A model generated the notes under the pieces. It did no database searches. It had not been told where the DNA came from and was given only the letters and a program-made list of their open reading frames with translations. A program made the translations under genes and the position numbers. Source: Moniliella sp. 'wahieum' (taxonomy: Eukaryota; Basidiomycota; Moniliellomycetes; Moniliellales; Moniliellaceae). From it: DNA of 64,000 nucleotides. The stretch lies in assembly GCA_003971905.1 (NCBI GenBank), contig RSEE01000157.1:1-64000 (forward strand), read 5' to 3'. Of the stretch, positions 23,670 through 36,088 are shown one piece after another; within the stretch, counting starts at the first letter, position 1; every line of letters begins with the position of its first letter.

Positions 23670-24964
23670 ATGAGCCTCAGATTCCCCCCCCCACCCCTCC
23701 CTCTGTGGGAGGATTGAGCGCTCATGTCGGCCAGGCGTGAGAGGCGCGTGGCTCGTCCTGCGCTGGGTGTACGAAGGCAAGGTTCGTTGTACTAGTTACC
23801 TTTCTTTTCCTCTCGGTCTGCTAGACTGGACAAACAAACGGTCACGATAGAGCTGTATGGTGTGATGGGATAGGACAGGGCTCATGGACGGTAAGCATGG
23901 AGGGTATCTGGTACTGGGCGTCCCGCCGTCCCCCTTTGGATGGCGTGCAGGTGCAATGCGATCGGGATGAGGAAAGAAAGAGGAGCAACGGGGACGAAAC
24001 AGATGGCCCTGTCGCCCTCGTTGTGGGCAGCTTGATGGTGGTAAACAAGGAGGATGTCATCGAGGAATGACCGTGGCAGGAAAAGGGCATGTGTGATGCG
24101 CCACTCTTCCATCCCACACGGACTTCTCATTTGCCCCGGGGTTGGCTTAAGGAAAACTGAGGTATAGGTTGGATTCACTTCGAGGGACTGAGAGACTAGC
24201 AATGACTTTGATCGTCCACTTGTGTTCGTTCATTAATCATTTCTCTCCGACCTATTTTGGGAAACAGTCTCCTTTTTGTGACTTATATTGTTATTCAGTT
24301 TCTTCGTTGACAGCAGACCTATATCTCGTGGATCTCGTGCTCTGCTTCTGTGGTATGAAGGTTTCGGATTTGGTCTGATGCCGGTTGCGACTTTGGTTGA
24401 GCGCCAGGATTCGCTCGTTCGGATGCAAGAAAAAGCCCACAGAGTGGAGGCGCCGTTCTGCCCGCTAGGGGAACGTCATTCTGTCGGTGACGGTGCTGAT
24501 ACAAATGATACATTGTCACCAACAGCCCACTAGTAGCTACAATATGGAAGGGCTACAGCCAACAGAGGATAGTAGGAACGGAACGGAAGGACCTAAGACG
24601 GAGGTTGGGACGGTGGGGGTTAGGTGGACAGGTGCATGGATAAAGTGAAGTTGATATATGGCCTGCAAATGGGAAGTCCCATTCCCAGGAGAAAGGAGAA
24701 GGCGCTTGAGGCCGTGTTGAAAAAGGCTGCCCCCGTGCGGTGCTCTACCGCAGGTGGCCAGAGTGGTGGGGTTGCGGCAGGGCGGAATGGGGTGGTGGTT
24801 CCGCTGGGCGGGTGGATAGCTGAGGTGGTGGGTGATTGGGTGCTGGTTGGTACTGTTTGGTGCGGTTGGTGCGGCTGTGGGGGCGCGAATTGAGTGTTGT
24901 TCTCTCATGGCCTGGCCACGACCAACATCCCCGCCGCCACCACCTCCTCTTCCTCCTCCTCCCC
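23670..24964. other. Spacer, nothing recognised
   Basis: 1.3 kb between GAR1 and BRR6. No conserved coding block and no RNA gene seen. Confidence 0.5.
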
Positions 24965-26190
24965 ATGTTTCCACGCTCCAAGGCTGCCCCCATGGACTGG
25001 GAGCGGGACGAGGAGATCATCTCCTCCCCCATCTGGACCCCCCGCGCACCGCACCAGCCCCCACCACAGGCGGCGGACGAGTCGGTGCCGGATGTTGAGA
25101 TGGCGGACCAGTCGCTCCTGTCCCCCGAGGAAGATGCCAATCAAGCACAAGCACTTACCCACGCCGGTGCTGCTGCATCGTTCCATTCCGCAGTGGCGGG
25201 TGGGCCCGCGGCTGCAGCGCACAGCGAGGAAGAAGAACGGAGGCCGCGGGTGTTTGAGAAGAACCATTTGTTCCACGCTACGCGGGCGCGCGGAGCGGCC
25301 GAACGTGCGCGTGGGTTGCGCCACCGCCGCTCGCAACGTGCTTTGGTTCCGTCCGGCTCAGTGGACGATCCGGACCAAGACGACGCCGACGAGAGCGATA
25401 AAGCAGGCGATGTGAGTCTGTCGCGTGCGGCGGGCACGGCGATCAATTATTTCTTCTCCTCGCCTGTCCCGCCCCCGTGCCAACATCGTTGACTCACTTT
25501 GATTGGCCCGAAGTTCTGCTTGGGTACGTCCCCCCCCCCCGCCCCCCCCCCCCGCCCCCCTCCTTTCCATGATCGTCGTCGCTGACCAACGCAAACTAGC
25601 TACGCCCAGTTCATCTTTAATGCCTCGTCCTCGTTGGCATCCTGTGGGTGGCCTACATTATTCTTGCCACCATCACCAGCGATGTGCGGGAACGAGTGGA
25701 GGAGACGATGGACTCGATGAGCCATGTGCTGGAATGCTCAAGGCTGTTTGACATGTACAAGTGTGGCACGCCCCAAGAGCTAGCGCCGTCCTACAACAAC
25801 TGTCGGGAATGGGAACGGTGCAAGGTGCGCAACCCGTCGGTAGTCGGGCGTACGGCCGTCGCCGCCGGTTTGTTGGCCGAGACGCTCAACCAATTCTTCG
25901 ATGGCCTGTCGTGGAAGACAACGCTGGTGCTGCTGGTGCTAGTTGCGCTTGTCGTGCGCGCCGCCAACTCCTTCTTTGCCTACTTCCGCATCCAAACGGC
26001 CCAGCGCCGCTCCCAGCGTTCTCGCTCTCGCTCTCGTTCCCGCCCACGCTCCCGCCCCCACCCGGACGACTACTACGCCCATGCGTTGCGGGCGCCGCCG
26101 GCTGCCGTGCGCACACGTACTGCACCAGCTGTTGTGCCTTGGCATCCGGACGACTCGGCAGATGCCTCGGCGGACGTGACGTCGACGTGA
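24965..26190 (+). CDS. BRR6: Nuclear-envelope protein of the Brr6/Brl1 family
   Basis: Double-pass nuclear-envelope protein involved in nuclear pore assembly and membrane lipid homeostasis. Exon 1 (from 24965) encodes an acidic, probably nucleoplasmic N-terminus: FPRSKAAPMDWERDEEII, VEMADQSLLSPEEDANQAQA and later EEEERRPRVFEKNHLF. A first intron (GTGAGT near 25410 to CCGAAG 25511) and a second (GTACGTC... to AACTAG at 25599) leave a very short exon reading LLG. The di-sulphide-bridge domain follows: YAQFIFNAS, ILWVAYIILATITSD, ECSRLFDMYKCG, NNCREWERCKVRNPSVVG and FFDGLSWKTTLVLLVLVALV. The four lumenal cysteines CS...KC and NC...RC are all present. One base is missing near 25625. The tail is Ser/Arg-rich. 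The second intron contains an unusual C tract. Confidence 0.85.
25531..25563. repeat. C-rich tract inside the second BRR6 intron
   Basis: Runs of about ten, twelve and six C residues separated by single G residues, immediately after the 5' splice site GTACGTC. Possible i-motif/G-quadruplex sequence on opposite strands, or an error-prone homopolymer. Confidence 0.8.
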
Positions 26191-27365
26191 GCAGGAGTAG
26201 CACGCCATCGTCGGGCAAGTAGGGGGCCGTGTTCCTATCCTAATGTTTCAATGCGCGTCGTGCTTCCAGCTTTTCGCTCCCTGCCCCGTCTCCCTGCCTT
26301 GACAAAGGAGAACGTCCATTCGTGTAGCCCTGTCCTTTCGGACAAAAACATCATTGTTCCAATCTGCAGATGGGAACCCCGGGTTCAGGTCCCCAAGGAC
26401 CCCATCAGAAGAGTATAATCCGTGTACGAGGCGGTAACAAGGAGCAGGCAAAGTCAAAAGACAGCTAGGGAAAGCTACTTAGCATAAGCGAACCTATTAA
26501 ACCCAGCAGACAACCAAACAAACAACAGCAGAACCGAGAAAGGGGAGCTAAGCAGGAAGTAGAGGGTTCCCAGACAGTCTCAACCCCAGTTGATGCGGTG
26601 AAATGGATCGGGAGTGTGGTAGGGATTGGCAAGAAGCCCGAGCACAGAAACAAGTACGGGGTAGGAGGTTGGGTGTTGTGCGCGGTCACACAGCGCGCGA
26701 AAAGTCAATGCATTACCGGCATCACCCTACTAACATGCTCTAGGGACGCTGTCCGCGCCTCTCCCTGTTCCTGTGCTCCACGGGCACTGGCACCTGCTGC
26801 AGAACTGAGATCTGATGTTTCCTGCTCATGCACTACACTCAAAAGATCAGTTTCGGTTTGGGTTGGAGAAGGGGTACTATTAAGGGAGGAGTTCCATTGC
26901 CCTGTCGGCACTAACCTCGCTAGCCCAGTACACAGAGAAAGTGACGACGCCCACCGCGGTTGGGGAAGAATCGCGATGCGCGATGGGCGACGGAGGAGGG
27001 AAGAGGATAAAAGGGGAGGGGAGCACAAGGGAGAAAGGGGCAAGTCGAAACCAGTCGACAGAGAACCAACGTCATCAAGACCATGGCTGCCCTTGCCTCA
27101 CCTCGTGCCCCCAACCAACCATGGCAACACAGTTGGTGGGGGGGTCTCGGGGCCCCTACCAGGGGGCCCAAACAGTACAAAAAAGAGGGCTGTCTCAGGG
27201 TCCGGACGTGTAGATAGGGCAGGCAAGAGGGTGGCGGCAAGGCACAAAGGGCAGAGAAGAGGACAATACGATATCGAGCGCATACGTGTTCTCCAAGTCT
27301 TACGCCCACACACCCTTGGCGCGGGCGCATGTAGTTGGAAGAACGGTGGTGCGGCATGCGCTTCT
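26191..27365. other. Spacer, nothing recognised
   Basis: No conserved coding block between BRR6 and the PL14 gene (convergent). A tRNA-like GGTTCAGGTCC word at about 26391 lacks any cloverleaf. Confidence 0.5.
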
Positions 27366-28987
27366 TCAGTGAGCTTCGATGTGCGCCTCGGTGCGTGCCT
27401 GAACGGCAGCGTTGCGTTCGGCCCGAGTGGAGCGCCGGCGGCGGCTCGAGCTCGAGCCCGAGCCCGAGCCGAGGTGGCAGAGGAAGAGTGCTTCGGCTTG
27501 CGGTGGCATTGCCCCCTTCTTGGAGGAAGTGGGGGCAGGCTTAACCAGCGAGCTGGACGAGGAGGCACTAGCGCTGACCGACGGGCGCGGCTTGCGGTGC
27601 GACGAAGAGGAAGAAGTGGGAGAAGCTTGGGCACCACTCTTGCTCTTGCTCTTGGACTTGGTGGACGCCGTGGCAGAGGTAGCCGACGAGCTCTTGCTCT
27701 TGGACGCACTCTTGGAGCTGGAGCTGGAACCGGAACCGGAACCGGAACCGGCGGCCGACGAGCCAACCGATCCGAGCCCGAGCTCGGCGCGCTCGAGCCC
27801 GCGCTGGAACCTGAACTGGAACCCGAGCCCGAGCCAGCAAACAAGGCCATGTTCTTGTAGTACGTCTGAACGGCATTGGGGTCGCCCACTCAGAGCCCGA
27901 GCCACCAAAGAAGTGGTGAACATGATCTTGTCGACCCAGTTGTCGACGAAGCACGGGGAGCGAGCGCGTGGCTCTCCCCCGCGTCCAGGGAGCGGCGCGA
28001 CTGGCTCGAGCTGCCCGAACGGAAAACAATGTTGTTCAAGTGAATGCTGGGCTGGGCTTCGCCATTGAAAAAGAGCTCGACCAAGCCGTCGGCCTTGCCT
28101 TCCGAGTTGAGCTTGACGTGCAACGCCAGATCGTTCCATTTGCCCTTTTGGAACGAAAACGCACCGCGGCCGATCGAAGTGCCGTAGTCCGAGTTGCAGA
28201 TCAACTTGGAGCCCTTGGCAGTCGACGAGGCGGCCGGACACAGGTGGTAGTCCGTGCCAGACAGGGTGGTGGGGATGTACGCGTACACTTCCGCCTGGCC
28301 ATCTTTACGCCACATGATACGCGTGGACCAGCACGTGGACCCCACCCCGCCCTCGGAGCCGCCTTCGCACCCCGACGTGTCGGCGTCCAGCGTGTTACCG
28401 CTGCTGGAACCGACAGAGGAGTAGAGACCGGGCAATTTGCCGCCCTGGACAAGTCAAAGTCCTCGGGGAAGTAGACCGAGTACGACAGCAGCAGTTCCGG
28501 GCGCGATGCCGAGTTGGAACCGGCCGTGGTGCGGGTAGATGAGACAAACGGGTTGGACGACGCCGATCGAGCGCCACCCGACCCGAGGAAGGGCTGGGAG
28601 TAGAACGAAGTGCCGCCGGACGGGTCCGTGTGCAGACCATACGACTGGGCGCCGTACTTGACCGACAGCACTTGGCTCGAGCCGCCGACGGGTCCGAGGT
28701 GAGCACCACATTGTCCGGGTTGGAGGAGATGCGGTTGTGGTAGAGATTGACATTGTTGGCCAACCAGCCTTGGGCAGGCTGGTCACCGCGCTTGGAGTTG
28801 GAGCTGCTGGATCCGCCGCCGATTCCCCAGGACCAGCCTGTGGAGCCGACGCCAGAGCCAACGGCGCTTGCCACATTGTTGCCAACAGCCGAGGAAAGGG
28901 AGACGGCCTTGGAGGAGAAACTCGAGGCGGCCAGCGCACTCGTGGCACCCGCCAGGGCCAGCGTAGAGTCGTGAACGTGAGACGCAT
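27366..28987 (-). CDS. Secreted polysaccharide lyase family 14-like protein with Ser-rich tail
   Basis: Probable extracellular uronate-polysaccharide lyase (PL14, alginate/glucuronan-lyase-like fold). The ATG at 28987 gives a signal peptide MRLTFTTLALALAGATSALA after one frame change near 28965. Then come NVNLYHNRISSNPDNVVLTS and VLSVKYGAQSYGLHTDPSGG, followed by LLLSYSVYFPEDFDLSRGG and KLPGLYSS. The next blocks are CWSTRIMWRKDGQAEVYAYI and SIGRGAFSFQKGKWNDLALH. The family end NWVDKIMFTTFFGGS (about 27900-27945) is followed by NAVQTYYKNMALFAGSG. These blocks, beta-strand-rich with the W.TRIMWR and FQKGKWN motifs, match PL14 domains common in basidiomycetes. A Gly/Ser tail with SKSASKSKSSS repeats (27560-27830) follows and suggests a disordered or wall-associated C-terminus. 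At least four frameshifts occur. Substrate unknown. Confidence 0.7.
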
Positions 28988-29972
28988 AGCAGAGAAGGTT
29001 GGTTGGAGAGGAAGTGGGGGGGAGGGAGACGATGGACAGCAGGGAGCAATTGGGAGGAGCAAGGAGCCAAACCGACCAGCGGCAGGAGAGCAGGAGAGGA
29101 AAGGGAGAGGAGGTGACGGTGGTGAGAGGGGAGGGCGGGGCGAGGTCGCCGTGAGGGTGCCGGTATAAAACCGCGCAAGAGATGATTTACCGCTGGCACT
29201 GGCTTGCCCCAAGGGGAAAGAGCAGCACAGGGGCCGTGTGGCGGGGCCAGCACGACGCGCCACGAGGCGGCGTGGCGCCAGCGTGGCGCCCCCTGCGGCC
29301 GCGTGCGTGCGGGAGTGTCGCTCAACCCTCCACGAGCACCTCAGACTGCCGCAGAGGGGCAGTGTGGCCTGCAGCGATCCTCGCCTGATCGTGATCTCAT
29401 CTGCAGCACCGGACTCAGATGGTCGCCGCCGCAGCAGCAGCAGGGCCGTGTCCAGCCAGGCAGCGCATCCACACAGCCCGGTGCGGGCGCCGCCACTTGC
29501 CGCCTCGGCGACATGTCGTTCCAGCGTGGTTGGCAGGCTGCCGCGGGGGCAGTGTGGGCCATTGCACGTTGATCATTGCATCAACACAGGCGGTGTTCAA
29601 TTGTTCAGTTGCACGCTGAACGTTGAATAGGGGAGTTGAACGTTCCCTTTTACAGCACCAGGTATACACACATCTACTACCGCGGCGGCGACGATGCTGT
29701 CTGTCTCTTGGCGCCAACACACATTCCAACCCCAAGCTGGAGCGAGAGACATAGAAGCAGGAGGGAAAGCGGGCGCATGCACCGCGCCAGCCGACGAGTT
29801 CCAATTGGAGTTGGGAGATGGAAGCGAAGAGGAGGACAAAATGATATATTTACGTACGGGGTCCGGGCAGAGGCGCGCCGAGAGGCCAACCAGATGGTTT
29901 TTGCTTCAGGAGAAGTTGAGTTCCAGCGAGTACCACCACTGCTATGCATGTGTGCCGATCCCTGGTCAATCG
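28988..29972. other. Spacer between the PL14 and MFS genes
   Basis: No supported gene. A GTTGAACGTT-type repeat lies at about 29595-29648 (TGAACGT units of the heptamer family). Confidence 0.5.
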
Positions 29973-32380
29973 TTAATCCTCATGGTCCCGCTCCTCGCCC
30001 TTGGGAATGCGCAAAAAGCCAATGCAGATCAGCAGCGAAAGGATGGCACCACCGAGGCAGAAGAGCCAGATGGCATGCAGCTTGTTGAGCGTGACCCCGT
30101 CCCCATGCACCACCCCCCCTCCCGGCCGGTCCAGGTCGTGTTGGAGGTCCGATCGTGCGGAATTGGGTGGGCACCGTGCGTACCACGTAGTGGTTCCGCT
30201 CCACCGCCGAGCCCACCGTCTCTGCGAGCGAAGTGAGCAGCGCCGAAGACAAGTTCTGCATCGTGATCAAGATGCTTGACGACACGCCTTGATACCTGCG
30301 GGACACGGAGTTGCTGATGAAGAGCGAGCAGGCAGCGAACGCAAGGTCGGGCGAAAAGTGCTGAGGGCGATCCCCCACATGCTGAAGAGAAAGTAATTAG
30401 AGTCTGGCCTGTTGAGCAGAAAGAAGAGCGGCATAAACATGGCTGCCAAGCAGCTGGCACCCAAAATGTAGTGGCCGGCCAAAACGTGGAACAGACGGGC
30501 GACCAAGAGTGCGGCCGTCAGACCAATTACCGCATTTGGGATCATCTGCAACGCGCTCGAGAGCGCGCCTGTGCCTTGGATGTCCTGCCAAAACCGGATG
30601 GCATACACTTGGCTCGCAGCAAAGCTGCCGTAACACAGAAAGTAGGAGCTGGCCACACTCGCAAACGACGGGATGCGCCAAAGGTGAGGCGGAACGAGCG
30701 GGTTGGTCACCTTGGTCTCGACATAGACAAACAGCCCCAAAAAGCCCACGCCAGCAATGGCGGTGACATAGGTATAGGGCGCCCAGTTGACACTGCTCCC
30801 TTGGGTCACACCAAAGATGATCAACCCCGATCCTATCACCGCCAGCGCCGCGCCTTTCCAATCAAACGTGCGCCGGGGGTGGGCCGGCGCGCCAGTCATG
30901 CGCTCAAAGCTTTTCATCGTGCGCTCCGTCGGGGCCGTTTTGAGCGCGGCAACAAAGAGGAGGAGGGTGACGATGGCCAAACTGCCAAAGATCCAAGAGA
31001 TGGAATGCGACAGTGCTGCTCCGTGCAAGCCACCCGTCACGTATCCGATGGGGCGATCGAGGCCATGGCGGAAACACCAGGTTCCTCCGTACGCCTGGAC
31101 TGTACACTCTGCCCAGGTAGCTATTCATGGCACGTGGAATGGTTAGTCCATCACCCCGAGAAAAGGGAAAAGCGGGGAAACGACATACCTGACGAACTGC
31201 TTGTGAGCCCACCTACTGCCAGGCCTTGCAGCGCTCGTACCACACAAAACGCCACTGGGTTGTGGCCCGCCACATTGGGAAGCATTAAGATGGCCCCCAA
31301 CGCATTCGCCACCGTCAAAAAGGCCAAAGAAGAACAATCACCACGCGAGCTCCGTAAATGTCAGCGAGGGAACCGGAGATGGTGACGCTCAACCCGTTAC
31401 TGAGGGAAACGCGCCGTTGAGCCAGGGCATTTGAGAGTTGCTCATGCCCAGCCGGTCAGTTAGAACGATGGTCATGACCACCACGTTTCCGAGCAGATGG
31501 CTGAACAACCCCTGTCCGCAGCTGCAGACCATCACGAACAGCACCTCGTCCAAGGTGCTGGGCAGCATCGCTGGACGGCCTGACATGACAGTCTTCGTCC
31601 GCGGCTCGTCTGCTTCGCTTGTCCCGCGCAGGGTCTTCATAGCCACCGCCTGTTGTCCTAGCGACGATTCGTCCGGCTCATTGGGGAGGAAGACGCGAGC
31701 TAGGGTGGGAGCCACGCGCTGAAAAAGGAAGGGGTATACGGGGGCAACCGGGAGGAGAAGGCAGAGGAACTAGGGGCGGGTGTTGTTGTGTACATGGATT
31801 GACCGGCGCCAGCCGAAGAGCGCCGGCGGGAGAGGTGAGGGACGGTAAATGTGCCACTGGCATCACCTCTTGGTGAAGGAGTGACTGGCCTGGGTAGCGA
31901 GGCGATGCTTGCGCGCTACCTCGTCCCTCCTCATCCTCTTCATCGAAGGCCGAATCGAGTTGTTGGGAGGAGAGAAGCGGCGGAAGGCGCGAAGCAGAGG
32001 GGGCCGGGGTGATTTCTGGCCTGGCACCCTCACCACTGCTGACGGGCGGGAGACTAGTGTCGGTGGAAATCAAGGGCTGGCGCATATTGCTTGTGGAGCT
32101 CTGCCGCGAGGGGGCGCGTGTACCGGGAGCAGATGGGGTTCCAGGCAGGGGAGACGGGTCGCCGGCCGAGCCAAAGTAATCCTTCATCCATCCCAACCCA
32201 CGGGAGGGGGGCTGTGCCCGGGGTCAAGGCGCCGCTGGAGGGCGCGGGAGAGCTGGGGCGGGAGAGGGCGAGAAGACGAGCGACACTGGTGGTGCTGGAC
32301 TTGCGGCTGGCGGGCGGGCGGCGGGGCAGGCCTGTGACGGGCGCGGGCAGGCCGGGATCGGCAGCACCGCCGCTGGACAT
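29973..32380 (-). CDS. MFS transporter, DHA2-like (14 TM drug/aminotriazole-resistance type)
   Basis: Plasma or vacuolar membrane proton antiporter-like protein. The ATG at 32380 opens a disordered Ser/Pro/Arg-rich cytosolic extension of about 180 residues (SRKSSTTSVARLLALSRPSS, then GWMKDYFGSAGDPSPLPGTP). An intron (GTGATG...TTTTCAG, about 31727-31872) leads to LLGNVVVMTIVLTDRLGMSN, then SVTISGSLADIYGARVVI, FCVVRALQGLAVGGLTSS and, after a second intron (about 31129-31190), SYLGRVYSPGVRRNLVF. Next are GGLHGAALSHSISWIFGSL, LFVYVETKVTNPLVPPHLWR and the later helices. The last helix, LWLFCLGG-like (IWLFCLGGAILSLLICIGFL), ends with KGEERDHED at 29973. The LADIYG and VRALQG motifs are MFS signatures. 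Several single-base shifts interrupt it. Substrate cannot be told. Confidence 0.8.
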
Positions 32381-32872
32381 GGTGGCGAGGGTGGTAGACC
32401 AGGTGGACGCGGAGACAGAGTGCACGGTGTAGGATAAGAAAACAGCAGCACGCAGAAAATATTTTTTGGTGTTTAGCCCGACGTTTACCCGACCGGGGGA
32501 AAAGCCGGGGGGATGTGGCTGGTGGGTGATGGGTGGTCGGTGATCGACGAGGCAGGATGGATGCGGTCGAGGACAGGATGGGGTAACCCTAGTGGTGGAT
32601 TTGCTGGGTTTTGAAATGTGCACTGTGGACGCAGGCACGGCATGGCAGTGTGAGATGTGCGATGTGCGATGTGCATGTGATCATGTGATCGAGCTGCGAT
32701 CTGGATCTGAGCGATCTGAGATCTGAAGCCGAACGCGCATCTGAGATCTGACACGTGGCTGGAGGAGCCCAAGCGCCAGCCAGAGCACGACGGAACGATA
32801 AGCGCTGAGCCGACGGGAGCGTCGTATACGCTCCGCCTGCCTGAGACTGCTGATCCGTGCAGCGGGTTAAAA
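32381..32872. promoter_or_regulatory. MFS/IML2 divergent intergenic region
   Basis: Contains a telobox (AACCCTAG, 32585-32592), GATGTGC tandem units (about 32653-32673), TGATCATG/TGATCGAG (about 32677-32692) and two GAGATCT units (about 32718 and 32742) of the heptamer family. Confidence 0.5.
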
Positions 32873-35577
32873 GTGCTGCCCAGCCAGTGCGTCTGCTGTG
32901 GGTGCGCATGCGCCCCCCCCAGCCAGCCCCACCTGCTCCGACGCGGCGCCCGCCGCTCCCTCTTCCCTGTCTTCTGTCCGCTCCCCGCCCTCCGCGCCCT
33001 CTTCCGCCCGCCGCCAATTCCCTCGCCTCCATCCCCATCCCCATCCCCATCCCACACCAACCACCGCCGCTTGCGCCCCGCCGCCAGCGCCCCCGACTTC
33101 TCCCGCCCCACCCGTCGTCCGCCTCCCTCGGTGGCCCCGCCAGACGAGGCGCTTGCCACTGCCGCCGCCCACGAGTCGGATGGGGACGATTCGTCCGCAT
33201 CCAGCTTTTCCGATGCACGCAGCCTTTCTGATGCACACAGCCTCCCTGCGCCCCCGCACGCCCAAGGCCCGAGTCGGAACTGTGGCCATCCCGCTGCCCC
33301 GTCCGCTCCGCTCTTGTCTCATTCCGTCGTTCCCGGCCTTGGCGGCAGCGCCGACGCAGGGCTGGCCACAAGCGAGACGAGTGCCGCTCTGTCGGGGTCA
33401 GTGACGCCGACAACCGAGTATGGTTGTCCACCGTCTCCTCTGCCCGATCTGCCACGCCGATCCGGCGGGCGTCCTGTGCGCCTACGTGCGCGCCCACCAG
33501 CCAGCCAGCCTACCGCGACGACAGCGGGCTGCCGTAGCCAAGATGACGTGCGCCGAGTGCTCCAGTCGGACGCGGAGCTCAAGGCAGACATTGAGATGGC
33601 ACGGAGGGCGGTGCACTTGTTTCTCAACTCGCAGATGGTCGCGGCAGAGCAGCTGATCCAGGCCAGCTCCGAGCGCTTGTACGTCAGTCTGGGCGCTGCC
33701 ATCCTAGCGTTTTTAAGGCGGTCATGGTGAGTCGACGACTAGCCCACCCACCCACTCACACAACACACACATATAGAGAGAATCTGACCTTCGTACCGTT
33801 TCTTGTTTGGCAGACGTTTGACCATCAAGACCTGCTGACCGCTGCTCGTACTGCAAAGACGCGATGCCATTGCCTCGTTGCTGCGCAAGCCTTCGAATCT
33901 GTTCAGTAACCTGGGGCGCTTTGTGCGTGGAACGGGCAGTCGGCCGCGACGATGCACAGCATGACACTGGTCCAGCGACATGCCGAGCTCGTGTTGCGAG
34001 CATGTGCTAAAGGCCGTGATGGGCATCCTGTTGTCCGGGGACCTGATCGCCTTTGTCTCTGAGGCACTGAACCTGCGCAGTGTGTATGGGATCTACCGTT
34101 CTCTTACCAAATACCTCGAGTGGCTCGACCAGTCCCTTCCAACCCCGCTGGCGTGGGCGAAGCGGACGAGGATTTCCGCTCCGGCGTACCTGGGCAATGG
34201 GGCGATTAGTCTGGTGTTTGGGCTGCTGCCGGGCAAGGTGCTCAAGGTGGCGGAACTGTTTGGCTACACGGGCAACTGCGCGACGGGGGCCATCCTAGCC
34301 AGATCCGGGCGCTGGCACCCGCCTGTACTTCGACCGCACCCTTGCCTCTGCCCCTGCCCTGCCCTCGTATCGGGCCTCTCTCCGGACCAAGAGGGCATCC
34401 GCCGCGCCGTGTGCGACCTGGCCACTCTCAGCCATCTTGTCATCTCGACCTTTATGCCGGTCCAGGCCGTCAACATTCCTGCCGCCCAAAGTATACTCGA
34501 CCACTACTTGGCCCGTACCCCCAATCTGTTTTTTCTTCTACCTTTCCGGTCGTCTGACAGCTGTCTAGCGCAGCCGGTTGGCCATCCAGCAATTCGCCGC
34601 GCCGCGAGTGCAACGCGACATTTCCTCTACGCCACATTTGTATCTGGGACATGGCGCTCAGCAGCATGAGTCTGTGCGATTGGGCCAGTGCAGCGGGTGC
34701 TTTGAGACGCTGCTGGCTGCGTCCAGTTGGTCCCCGGCAGTGTACTCGTATGGTCTTGGCGCAACGGCGCAACGCTTCTTCATGGCGCTAGAGGCACGGG
34801 AGAAAGGCGAGACGGTAGTGGAGGCGGATCTTGGGCCGGCGAACGATCCTGGCGTGCGAGAAGCTGCTGTCCTACCCGATGTGGACGAGCCATCTGTCCA
34901 CGCGTCCTTGTTGGCGCGGGCCAACGAGTTGATGCTCCGTGCACCGTCGCGGATGCAGCGCATTGCTGGCAAGTCGGTTCCGCTGGAAAAGTTTGTGCAA
35001 AAGAAAGTGGCCAAGCTCGAGGCGCAGGGGTACCTGCTCCTTCCCGCGCTCGAGCTGAGCTACGTACTTCACTGCTTGACCAATGCGCCCGCGTTCGCTC
35101 CTAGGCGCCCAACTGGCCTTGCTCACAGCTACCCTGGCCCAGCTGCAGACCTATGCGTCCAATCCGGCCTCCTACCGATCCGGCGCGGCGGGCTACCGTG
35201 CCGACTGGTGCCTGGCCCACTTTCTTCACGGCGTTGTGCATCGGTACATTGCGCATCCGACCGCCCAGGCCGTGGGTACGAGTACGACCACGTGCCAGCC
35301 CGAATCGGACCAGGCGGCCGAGACGAGTTTGCAGCTGGTGGCGCACGACGGTGCGCAGTTGACCACCGACGCGTACCTAGTGTACTTTGCCCACTTGGAG
35401 CTGGGCCGTCTGTTTACCGCCCGTGGCGCTTGGCACGACGCACGAACTCACCTCGACTTGGTCCTGTCGGGCCAAACGCTGGACCGCGCGCCCCGCAAGG
35501 GCAAGTATGCACTGCAAACCATCTGCTTACTCCAGGCACACGGCGCACTCGGTTTACTTCCCCCGCTGGCCACGTAA
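32873..35577 (+). CDS. IML2: IML2/TTC39-family TPR protein (inclusion-body clearance), frameshifted
   Basis: Mitochondrial/cytosolic TPR protein; yeast Iml2 helps clear inclusion bodies together with lipid droplets. The start is uncertain; the Ser/Pro-rich leader is in one frame to 33720. Diagnostic blocks follow: MARRAVHLFLNSQMVAAEQL, then YVSLGAAILAFLKAVM, an intron (GTGAGT...TTGGCAG, about 33727-33813), TFDHQDLLTAARTAK and LISGDL-like LLSGDLIAFVSEALNLRSVY. The hallmark is GLLPGKVLKVAELFGYTG (about 34210-34265). Further blocks are DQEGIRRAVCDLATLSHLVI, SSWSPAVYSYGLGATAQRFF and KFVQKKVAKLEAQGYLLLPA. The C-terminus HLELGRLFTARGAWHDARTH resembles a TPR, followed by GKYALQTICLLQAHGALGLL. Frame changes at about 33860, 33920, 34160, 34280, 34540, 34640 and 35100. 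Confidence 0.75.
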
Positions 35578-36081
35578 GCCGCGTAGAAACCTGTGTACCG
35601 CGCACCGCGTACCGCATCTCCCCAGTGACCAAGTGACTAGGGACTAGGGACTAGGGACCGTGACTGCGGCAAGAGGTTTGCCCTGCTTTGCGTTGCGGCG
35701 TGTTACGTTTCGTCGGCCCCATCTACTGCCAAGGCGTAGAATGTTGAGACCACACCACCACTACCCTCACCACAACACAACCTCTCTCTCGTTCCTGTTT
35801 CTTTTTTTTTGGCTTACCTCTCTCGGCCGTTTGTTAGGGAGAGGGAATGGATACCCCCTGCATGATCGCCATCGCTTGCCCTACTATCCAGCTCTTTGGA
35901 CAAGGTCAGTTGCTATAGCTCCTGCTGCTGTCCAGGGGTGTGGGCTGGGATGGGGTGGGGCTGTGCTGGCAATAGGGAACTACTTGCATAGCGCAACACG
36001 CGGCCTCGCAATTGCCCTACAAAAGTACATTTGCTGGTTCCTCTGTGTTCGGCCGCCAGAAGACAGAAGCACGAAGCCGCC
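35578..36081. other. Spacer, nothing recognised
   Basis: Contains GGGACTAG-type direct repeats (35638-35657); no gene. Confidence 0.5.
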
Positions 36082-36087
36082 AAAAAA
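36082..36087 (-). terminator. Pol III T6 terminator of tRNA-Lys
   Basis: Six T residues on the minus strand, separated from the discriminator base by one nucleotide. Confidence 0.8.
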
Positions 36088-36088
36088 G

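Noticed and set aside
26340-26410. Possible tRNA around GGTTCAGGTCCCC
   Set aside because: No pairing acceptor, D arm or anticodon arm can be drawn on either strand.
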